A stretch of 64,000 bases of DNA from Sporothrix humicola (Eukaryota; Ascomycota; Sordariomycetes; Ophiostomatales; Ophiostomataceae): contig WNYE01000010.1 in the NCBI GenBank assembly GCA_021396245.1, positions 124,001-188,000 of the forward strand. The letters run 5' to 3'. How positions within the stretch are numbered: position 1 is the first letter of the stretch; every line of letters begins with the position of its first letter. Shown in pieces: positions 11,601 through 20,429 of this stretch. Both the position numbers and the translations under genes were made by a program. Below the pieces are notes generated by a model, which ran no database searches, was not told where the DNA came from, and saw only the letters and a list, made by a program, of their open reading frames with translations.

Positions 11601-14600
11601 AGACGCCAAAGTGGGCATCATAATGCGATGCCGGCGTCTGTTGCAACGGCATCCATACCTTTTCCATCTGGAGGCCATACCAATTCCATGCCACACCATT
11701 TTCCGCACTTCGAGCCTGGACTCTCTCATTCGCCTTGGTTTGAAGCGCCACATCTGAAGATCGACAACGGCAGGGGAGCGGTAGCGTATCGTGTTTGTGC
11801 CTTGTCCAAACTGTAAATGGTGGGGAGTGCGAGAAAGATGACACAAAGTGATTCCGAGGATGTGCCCAGATTTTCGATGAGAGCAAGTGCATGGAAGTCG
11901 AGGTATTCCGCTGTTGGATTGGCAGGGTGTGCCTCTGTCGGCATGGCCGTGACTATCATCAGCTTTTTTGTCAACTTTGCTTTTTGGCGAGCTGCAGAGT
12001 TGCGGGGGGCAGAAGTCTTGGGAGTGTTGGGAAGTCTTAGTTTGGGGACCCCTTGCTCTAGATCCAAACAAACTTTTTACCGGGAAGGAGCCTCATCTCG
12101 TAAACGATAACGATGGCCGTTGGCAACGGTTGCACCTGCCCCAAACTCACAGCACTTCCCAATAATAGCTCTTTCCCATCATGTAAGTTCACGACTGATT
12201 TCCTATTGTGTTGCTTTAGTTGTCGCCGCATCAAGCAGGAACAGCTCTTCCGCCCCCAACGCGCCTTCCCAGAAAAAACAGCTCATGGCTCATGACAGTC
12301 GCATCCAGGATGGGGCTCCAGTTCACATCACAGACAAGGAAGGCACGACCGTCACGACCATCATAGCATACTTCGTCCACATCAAAATGAATGCTGGATA
12401 ACGAAATCTTCAGCTCGGGATTAATATCTGGAATAATGAGATACATCGCAACATTTCTTTATCCCTCATCGTGGCTCAACCGCTAATCATTTCCAGCTTG
12501 CCCAGTTCCTGTCCACCTCTCTTTCAGCCTCAAGGCAGACTGGGGGCTCGTTTCGATTTTCTCCTTATTTTCATGACATTAAAAGTGATACAGGAAAGAA
12601 ATACAGGCAATACAAAGTACATCTGAGATACTTCCGTCTGGGGATACTTTCATTATGGTTATTCTCGTTCCAATCTCGGCACCCTTAGGCACCCGTATTC
12701 TTTGATAGTCAGCCCCTCTGTGCAGCGACGATCTGCAGCCAAAAAGACTGTTGCAAGACACAAAGGGCAAAAAAGACGTTGCCTGTCGTCCACTTAGCGC
12801 ACGCCAAGCACCAGCTAGGCCGCACTATGCTCTGTGCTTTTGAAGTTCTTGCTAGTTTTCTTTAATTCTTTATAAGTAAATCGAAGTGCGGCGACCCAAG
12901 CTCCAAAAGTGGTCTGGAAGGAGTGGGAACTGCGGTAAACCCTACGGATGTCACCCCGCGGGCGAGTCAAATGACAAAGTGTGGGATGGGAGCCATGGGA
13001 GAAAGAAGAAGGAAAAAAGTAAGAAAAAAATAAGCAGATAATGAGAATGTGGTAAACGAGGCGTGGGAAAGGCAAAGAGAGGTTTTGTGATTAAGCTTAA
13101 ACAGCCACAAAAACTGCAAGGACTTGGCGGCTATCAACAAGGCAAGAATGGTAGGGTGTCAGCAAGATATTTCCTTCCTCTTCATTCGTCACTTTTCCTG
13201 TGCATCTTTCCTTCTCTGCCCTATCCCGACATTATGTCCCCGTTCCTTCCTTCCCCCTTATCGAACGTTGTACTCACAATTCCTTCGTCCCGGCAGAGGC
13301 ATTAAATGAAGAAGGGGAGGGGACGATGGTGGACAAGAAGGGAAAACGAGAGCTCTCTCTTAGGAAGGAAGGATCCACGCGACATTTTGGAAGTGCCGTG
13401 ACAAAAGAAAGTAAGCACGATGGGCAACTGAAAAAGATGTAACGCAGATGGACGAACAGAAAGGAAATTGCGACGTAGCGTTTTTCTTTTTTCACCCTTC
13501 AACGGGCGTATGAGGAAACACCAGACCCAACCAACAGGTGTCATGCAACCCGCGCCCAGGAAAGAGCGACAGAGGCCAAGACGCGGTCCCAATGCCAGGA
13601 CATAAGGTAACGAAAGAGGAAAGCAAAGAAAAGGGATCCCAAGACAAGATGGTCGAAAAGAAAAAAGAAAAAAGGAAGGAATGAAGTGAAAGAAGGGACG
13701 ACACTAAAAATCACGAAATGGCAAAGAAGCTACTTTACAGCAAAACCCACTTTCTAGCTCTGACGCTAACACCCTACCCTGCCTCCTGCCCACCTGCATA
13801 GCCACCAAACCAGTTAAAATGGAGGGGAAACGTGCAGGAGGCTCTGTGAGGGGAGGGGAAGCTTACAGGACCACTGTAGGATCCAAAGTACGCCCTACGG
13901 GAAGAGAAGAGCCCCAGAGCCCCAATGTCACAGGGGATGCCGAACCGGCAAGCAATTGCAGGGCGAGGCTGAGCACAGCGTATCGGTCGTGACCGCCCCA
14001 TTTGCTTGACCGCAGGTGGTTTCCCTCTTCCCTCCTTCCCTCTGGGATTCAAGATGGATTATTTTGAGAACAAAAAGGGAAGGAATCGAGAAATGCAACA
14101 CCAAAAAAAGAGTAGGAGCGATGCAGAAAATGACATAAAGCAAGAAGGAGCGGCTTTCATAAATCGATGCTCAAGCATTTCACAAGGAAAGAACATCCAT
14201 TATCGCACTCTGCCAAGCTATTATCGACCCGACGTACCAAAACAAACAAATCTCCAGCAAGCCACCGAGACTTTACCTGAATGAACGGTCGCGTCTCCAT
14301 CTTACTTTTGGCTTTGACGTTGGAGCCAACGCCAGACGACATAACATCCCGAGCCGTTCGCAGAGAGTGCCCTGAGCAGTGCACCGGCGGTATCTAACCA
14401 TCCGCTAAGTGACCGGGAGCCAGCCAGGGTTGCTGTTGTTTTGCGAAGCTAGACAGTCGCGTGAAAAGGGGGCCAGGCCTGCTTTTCTCACCTTCTGCCC
14501 TAACAGTGGAACCTGCCCAAACCAATCTTCAAAAGAGTTTAAACTTGTACCGCTTCGACGTACCTCCTTCGTACCTTCCTTGTCCACCATCCTTCTCTTG

Positions 14601-15053
14601 TCCTCTTGATCCTGGGAAGGCACACCCGAATAAAAGGAAAGGAGCTAGAAGGAACCAAAGGAGAACGAAAAGACCAGAGACGAAAAGAGAAAGAACAACC
14701 CATGCTCAAGGACGTTTGACTGACGTTCTTGCTGATCGACGGTCTGTTCTAACGTTTGGCATTTTTCCCTCTTGGCATCGCTCGACCCAGTCTCGACCAC
14801 TCATAAACCTATCTCCTCTCAAGCTGTCGACTTGCCTCCTTTCGTCACTACATTACATTACCGGTCGCGCTCCCAGATCCCAATTCCCATTCCCAATCCT
14901 CCCTCCTGCAACTGATCCTTTTCCTTCTCATCCTTCAACCAACATTAACATTAATCTTGTTTCCGTTTCTTCCATCGTCTTTCACTCATCCTTTTTATTT
15001 TACCGAAACTTAAACTCACCTTACTCTTCCTACCCCCCTTTTCCCCTTTATTG
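8692..15053. other. Gene-poor intergenic region
   Basis: This lies between the kinase-like locus and the Zn2Cys6 gene. Frames of up to about 160 codons occur on both strands, for example 9755-10249 (-) and 11592-12071 (-), but none resembles a known family and most overlap frames of equal length on the other strand. A weak two-exon candidate lies at 12113-12401. The last 500 bp before 15053 are strongly C/T-rich and probably form the promoter and leader of the regulator gene. Confidence 0.5.
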
Positions 15054-17213
15054 ATGGATTTTGCATACTTTACACCCCCATCCTTCTTACCAACGCCGCC
15101 TCACCTTGTGTCGCCGCCACAACGTCAACGCCGAGTTTTTTCTGGAGCTGGAGCAGTAACAGCAGCCGAACCGAATATGGACTACGGCCATCTTATGTTT
15201 GACGAGTCGGAAGCGGCCGACGCCGCGGCGCTTCCGGCCTCCGATTTTGACTTTTACGGAGCCTTTATGCAGCCGGGCGACGTCATGGGCAATGTACCAC
15301 AGCAGCAGCCGCCGCAACACCAACAACACCAACATCACCCACAGCAGCAGCAGCAACAAAGAGATTTACGACGCCATCAGGGCGGCCCCTCGCCAGGCCG
15401 GGGCGGTTTCGATGTTGTCGACCAGGAAATGGCGTTTTCCACACCACACACGTTCCACCTCGGCTCATCAGCTTCGTCAAATTCCGGTGCTACGCCCGGG
15501 GCCACTCTGCTGACACGCAACAGCGTGAGCACGGCGTCGACCACACCCGGCCGCCTCTCGCCTATGCCGATGATGCCCGTGTCGGACGCCATGGCCGGCA
15601 AGCCGACAACACTGGTGTTGGCGAGCAACCACCACCCCCACCAGCAGCAGCATCAACATCAGCATCTTTCCCACCAGCAACACCAGCAACAACAGCACCA
15701 CCACCACATGCAGGGCAATCTCAGCGGCAACGAAGGGTCCAGCAACAGCGCGCACAACAAGCGCCTCGAACGCCGCGGGCACACCAAGTCGCGGCGCGGC
15801 TGTTTCAACTGCAAGCGGCGGCGGATCAAGTGCCAGGAGACGCGGCCGGCGTGCGGCCACTGTCTCAAGACGGGCCTGCAGTGCGAGTACCCGGTGGCGC
15901 CACTGGTCAACCACCAGCCGCAGCACCAGATCCCGCTGTTCAGTCTACAGGACATGCGCTTCTTCCAGCACTTTTTGCTGCACTGCAGCCCACACCACCC
16001 TCTGGGCAACCATTCGCTGTGGACGCACGAGATTCCGTGTCTTTCACACTCGGTATGTTGACATCCTAATATCACCGATTTCACTGTCATTCCTTCCCGC
16101 CCTAACTGTTTGTAGTACGACTACTTGATGCATGCGCTGCTAGGCATGGCTGCCTCGGACCTAATGCAAAACGACCCGAGTCTTGTGACGGCAGCCATGG
16201 ACCACCGTCTCAAGGCCATCCGTGCGATCAAGCGGACGCTGGCTGCAGTACCCAAATGGCCGAATGCTGGTCTCCAGAACCAACAGGCTGTGGGCGACCG
16301 GAGCGGTTCTGGGTCTGCTTCACCACAGGGCAGCACAGGTGGCGAAAGCACTGGCAAAGCTAGCGGTCGGGGACGCACACCATCCGGCTCCGGGTCAGCT
16401 GAACCCTGGGACCTGCACGGCGGCTCGAGCGCACCTGGGACGCCGATGTTTGAGGAGGGAAATGCACTGATGGCGACGTGCTTTGCGCTGACGTTCCAGT
16501 CGGTGGCGCTCGACGACGGCATGGCCGAGTACATGACGTTCATCCGGGGGATCATTGTGGTGGCCATCCAGATGTACCTAAAGGGCGCGCGCATCATGTT
16601 CCGCAACCTGCTGGGCAACGATCAGACCGAGCTGCTGCGGCCAGCCATCGAGCCCATGTCGGCCATTGACCAGCGGTGGAGCGCGGCGGCGCTGGCGGCG
16701 ATCCAGAACCTGGCGCCGCTGTGCGTGGGCGACAACGTGGCGACGACGTACCACGCGCTGGTGGTCGAGATGGCCGAGGCGCTGCTGCGGTCGCCGATGG
16801 AGGCGTACCGGGCGATGACGCGGCACTATGCGTGGTGGATGCAGCTGCCGCACGAGCAGTTCCGGCAGATTATCGACCTGGACAAGCAGGTGTTTGTGCT
16901 GCTGGCGACGCACTGGATCGCGCTCAAGCAAATCATGGCGCGCATCACGTCCAAGGACAAGGTGGTGTCGGCGGCGCTGTCCGAGGCTGAGGGGGCCGAA
17001 GGCCGGTCGGCGACAACGCCAGTACAACCTGTGCCGTCGATCGAGGTGGAGGGTGCCAAGAGCGGCACGGACGGGTCGATGGACCCAGGCATCTTCCGGT
17101 GGCTCAAGCACTTGAACCGGCAGGTGGAGCCGGAGTACTTGGCGTACAACAAGTGGCCGATGTGGGTGGAGTCGGAGATGGACCAGGATGTGGGCGTGTT
17201 TGTGAGGGAGTAG
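15054..17213 (+). CDS. Zn2Cys6 transcription factor, sterol-uptake-regulator-like
   Basis: Two exons, 15054-16052 and 16116-17213, joined across a 63-nt GTATGT...TGTAG intron, give 698 residues. The N-terminal 240 residues are rich in Gln and His (CAG/CAC runs). The binuclear zinc cluster is at about residues 250-277 with spacing CX2CX6CX5CX2CX6C, preceded by a basic RRGHTKSRRG. The remainder, starting with the FSLQDMRFFQHFLLHC segment and continuing across the splice with EIPCLSHSYDYLMHALLGM, is the usual fungal regulatory domain seen in proteins annotated as sterol uptake control protein 2. This predicts a nuclear DNA-binding regulator recognising CGG half-sites. The true target genes are unknown. 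An ATG at 15177 (MDYGHLMFDE) is an equally plausible start and would shorten the protein by 41 residues. The leader is strongly pyrimidine-rich. Confidence 0.9.
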
Positions 17214-17664
17214 ATTGATGATATTTATTGTTCGATCCATGTTTGAATATTCGGTGCTGTTGCACGTTTAATGAGGTATGACCTCGGTTTATGAATCTAA
17301 GAAACGATACAAATATACTCATAATAGAGACTGCCTGTAATGGTCCCCATATTCCCATATTCCCGATCTGGGCAAGAAACAGGTCCTTCGATACGAATAC
17401 GACAGCCTTGAGACATGTCAAGAAAGGACAGGGTCTCGAAGGGCCTCGAAGGGTTCTAGCTTGCACCCGTATGAGTAGGTTGAAAGTGGATAGCAGTGGA
17501 TATGCAGAGGACAATGTGAAGCGAGGGTCGAAATCCGGGGTTGAGTGACCCGAGGTGAAAGAAGCGACATATCTGCCGGGTATGATCCAATGGCATGGTA
17601 GATATGAGTAGCAGATAGTTAAGTCCAGTTGATATCAAACATACACATTCACGAGTATCAAAAT

Positions 17665-17680
17665 AATCGGTATACCGATT
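17665..17680. promoter_or_regulatory. Perfect 16-bp palindrome with CGG-N4-CCG core
   Basis: AATCGGTATACCGATT reads the same on both strands. The two inverted CGG triplets 4 bp apart are the kind of arrangement Zn2Cys6 dimers bind. It lies about 450 bp after the stop of the Zn2Cys6 gene and 1.24 kb before the next start codon. Binding is inference only. Confidence 0.35.
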
Positions 17681-18724
17681 TAATGTGATTTTTCTTGTTA
17701 TACAATTACCTTGCAGAATTATGGTTATTATTTTTTCATTATTTTTACTTCGATATTTTTTTGTCGTTGTTTTTATCATGGTTTTTATTCAATGAAAAAT
17801 TAACAAAAAAAAACCCCTTTCAAATACCCCTTTTCACAATATTGATGCCTAAGTTTATTGATTTTATTATACAACATCAACCGGGCAAACGAAAGACTAT
17901 CGTACGAGCCGATTCTTCTAAATAAGACGGACAAACATAAAAAAAAGGCGATGCTCAATCTCTCGTTATGCTTGATATCTTTTGTGACGTCGGTCAAGAT
18001 GATCACCATAACTACTCTCCTAGTTACAGGGCGCAGGGCGAATGTTTGGGGGCTCTTCGGCCAATCTTGGCATTCCAGTTGGGTTCTTCTCACACAGCCA
18101 CCCCAGGGTGTTGGAGAGACCCACTTATGATGTTTTCTGTACAACCATTGGTTCCTTCCCCTTGTCGTATTCCTCGGATCGGGTCCTTCACTTTGGTTTC
18201 TGGTGCTTGGTGCCTTGGGGCGCGGGGACAGCGCCGGTGGCGAAAAGGGAAGGAGTGGGTTTGCGCTTTCCCCAAACGGGTGCAATGCGGCGCTGTGACG
18301 TTCTTTCCTTTGTGTCTTGTTATCCCGTCTTTGTGTGTGTGTCTCCTTCCCAAGGCGCTGTACAAGGCTGAGTCCAAGTTTCTGGAGACCCCGAGGAAAG
18401 CACTCAATCTGAAGGACAAAGGCCAGCGAACGAGCGCCGTATTGTGCCCGGATAGGAAGGGACAGGAGACACAGCATGGAAGGCGCATGGCAGCAACCAA
18501 GTTCCCCAATTATCCCAGCAATCAGGCGCCTTCCATTGGCTGTCACTGGCGGCATTGACGACAGAGAGCGCAGTGTTTTTCTCAAACGGGTTTAGAGGCA
18601 TTCTAGAAGCACAGCTTTGTGACATGGAATGACGCGAATGACAAGGCGGTTCATGATGGGAAGGGAGCTCCAACTGGCGATCGAGGGGCTAAAGTTGAGG
18701 CTGGAGAGACATGTCGAGATTGAA

Positions 18725-18732
18725 TATATAAG
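18725..18732 (+). promoter_or_regulatory. TATA-like box of the uncharacterised gene
   Basis: TATATAAG lies 190 bp before the ATG at 18922. The spacing and the repetitive, A/C-rich leader that follows suit a core promoter. Confidence 0.5.
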
Positions 18733-18781
18733 GACGAGGTCTTTCCCTTTTTGAAAGTTGGAATTATCATCATTAACAAAT

Positions 18782-18833
18782 ATCACAACAATCACAACAA
18801 TCACAACAATCAGCATTCAACATTCAACATTCA
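18782..18833 (+). repeat. Short tandem repeats in a 5' leader
   Basis: ATCACAACA is present three times at 18782-18808, followed by CATTCAA-type repeats up to about 18833. They lie between the TATA-like box and the start codon, so are probably transcribed. CAA-rich unstructured leaders favour scanning, but no regulatory role can be shown. Confidence 0.6.
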
Positions 18834-18921
18834 CGGCATCTTGAACACAACAACATCAAACAAACTTAACCTCTTCCCTTTCTATACCAATCAATTACTC
18901 CACACTCAACAACACTCCACA

Positions 18922-20205
18922 ATGGCCAGCCTTGCAGCCTCGTCAATGGTGACGGAAGAAAAGCGCCATCGTTTCTCGTTTCTCCATCGCCACAAACGCA
19001 GCTCCGAGTCATTGAGCACGCTGGCCCAGTCTCAGGCGGGCGACGCTGCTCCCCAGTATGAGAAGCACGAGAAGAGCGAGAAGCGCGCATCAAAAAGCGT
19101 CAGCAGCGACGACAGCGACAACGACACGCTCAGCAGCCCTCCCAACTACAGCTCTCTCTATGGCGACGCCGAGGCCGAGACGGCCCCCGCTGTCGACGGC
19201 GTCTTCCGTCCCACGCTCCAGCTGCAGATCGACACGCTGGGCAAGTCGCAGTGCTCGGACTTTGCCCAGATGTCGCGGCCGGATCCTGTGTACATCCACC
19301 TCGTCGACAACCAGAGCGGCGCTGTTCTCTACGACCGCCCGCCCGCCTATGTTTCGCTCCGCAAGAAGCGCAGCTCCAACTCGTGCACGCTCGTTTCGGG
19401 CGGCGGCTACAGCCTGCTGCATGCCGGGCAGGGTGTTCTGAGCCGTGGCCCTGCGTCTTCTAGTAGTCGCCATCGCGGCGTCGGCGAGCACCAGATCCTG
19501 AGCACGACAACGTATCGCGTGGGCCCCGGCCGTCCTCCGCGCGTGTCTCTCTTTGACGCTAGCCAGACCGGCGGCCTCGAGTCGATCGGCGAAGCGGGGG
19601 AGCCGACGGCCTGGGACCACTTCGAGTTCTCGGGCAAGTCCATCTTCAACCGCGTGCAGCACCTGCGCTCGCGTCTCGGCACGTTCGAGTGGCGCTATTC
19701 CACGCGCGACGAGCGCAAGGCGCTGTCGAAAGAGCTGATCGATGCCGCTGCGGCCGCCGGCTCTTCCGAGTCCGAAAAGGACCTGGTCAAACGCAACTCG
19801 GTCAACAACCTCATGATCCTCGAGCGCGTCGTCCAGGTCTACGGCTCCATCAACCCCGGCAACGCCGACGCCAGCGGCAGCACCAGCAGTGTGTCGGCCG
19901 GTAAACCCCGCGAAGTCCGCCGCCCCGTGGCGCGCATGATCCGCAGCAAGGCCCTGCGCACGCCCGGCAGCTCCAAGCACTCCGCTGGCAATGGCGGCCG
20001 GCTGCAGATTGACCTGCACGAGTGGATGACTGCTGCCAACGAGGCTGCTCTCGGCGACCGCAAGTCTCCCTCGGCCTCCGACCCCGGCTTCGACGAGCAC
20101 ACGGACCGCGAAATGGTCGTCTTGCTTGCTGTTGTGACCTGCATCAGCATGCTCAAGAAGGAGAACGACCGCCGCCGGGACGCGGAGATTGTTGCCGTTG
20201 TTTAG
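18922..20205 (+). CDS. Conserved fungal protein of unknown function
   Basis: A single exon encodes 427 residues. The ATG at 18922 sits in the favourable context CACAATGG; the open frame extends upstream but has no earlier ATG. I do not recognise a named domain. The N-terminal 75 residues are basic and Ser/Lys-rich (KRHRFSFLHRHKRSSESL). A core at about residues 95-300 has the look of conserved fungal hypothetical proteins: LQLQIDTLGKSQCSDFAQMS, then DPVYIHLVD, RPPAYVSLRKKRSSNSC, TYRVGPGRPPRVSLFD, WDHFEFSGKSIF and LGTFEWRYSTRDER. The beta-strand-like phrasing recalls a small-molecule or lipid-binding barrel, but this is impression only. The C-terminal part (LQIDLHEWMTAANEAAL, then a hydrophobic MVVLLAVVTCISMLKKENDR) could be a helix at a membrane or an interface. 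There is no signal peptide. It converges on the LtrA gene with 224 bp between the stops. Confidence 0.88.
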   Translation: MASLAASSMVTEEKRHRFSFLHRHKRSSESLSTLAQSQAGDAAPQYEKHEKSEKRASKSVSSDDSDNDTLSSPPNYSSLYGDAEAETAPAVDGVFRPTLQLQIDTLGKSQCSDFAQMSRPDPVYIHLVDNQSGAVLYDRPPAYVSLRKKRSSNSCTLVSGGGYSLLHAGQGVLSRGPASSSSRHRGVGEHQILSTTTYRVGPGRPPRVSLFDASQTGGLESIGEAGEPTAWDHFEFSGKSIFNRVQHLRSRLGTFEWRYSTRDERKALSKELIDAAAAAGSSESEKDLVKRNSVNNLMILERVVQVYGSINPGNADASGSTSSVSAGKPREVRRPVARMIRSKALRTPGSSKHSAGNGGRLQIDLHEWMTAANEAALGDRKSPSASDPGFDEHTDREMVVLLAVVTCISMLKKENDRRRDAEIVAVV

Positions 20206-20429
20206 GGCGGGGGTGGACGATCGTGTCGTTTTGTCCCGTCTTTTCTTTGTATTATTCTGTATTTCTGTACGACTCGATGATGATTAATTGCGATAGACTT
20301 CTGGATATATCCAATAGATGATACCAATATTGTTACTCCAAAATATGCTCCAAAATATGCTCCAAAATATACTCCCAAAATATACTCCATACTTTCCAAC
20401 TTATTAATATTAATACGCCCCCATCTACT
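20206..20429. other. Shared 3' region between two convergent genes
   Basis: Only 224 bp separate the two stop codons. The segment is AT-rich and contains a 12-bp tandem repeat at 20335-20388. Both transcripts must end here or overlap as antisense tails. Confidence 0.7.
20335..20388. repeat. 12-bp tandem repeat, CTCCAAAATATG type
   Basis: About four copies of a CTCCAAAATATG-like unit; the last copies have ATAC instead of ATGC and one extra C. It lies between the stop codons of two convergent genes. Confidence 0.75.

Larger units (their letters stand above)
17214..18921. other. Intergenic region between regulator gene and uncharacterised gene
   Basis: AT-rich near 17.6-17.9 kb, then GC-rich. 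It contains a perfect 16-bp palindrome at 17665-17680. Overlapping frames of about 200-260 codons occur on both strands at 17.8-18.6 kb but resemble nothing known, and the two strands exclude each other. The right end holds the promoter of the next gene, with a TATA-like box and a repetitive leader. Confidence 0.5.

Noticed and set aside
17800..18585. 261-codon minus-strand frame and overlapping plus-strand frame of 196 codons
   Set aside because: Both strands are open over the same stretch, neither has domain-like sequence, and the location is the promoter region of the gene at 18922.
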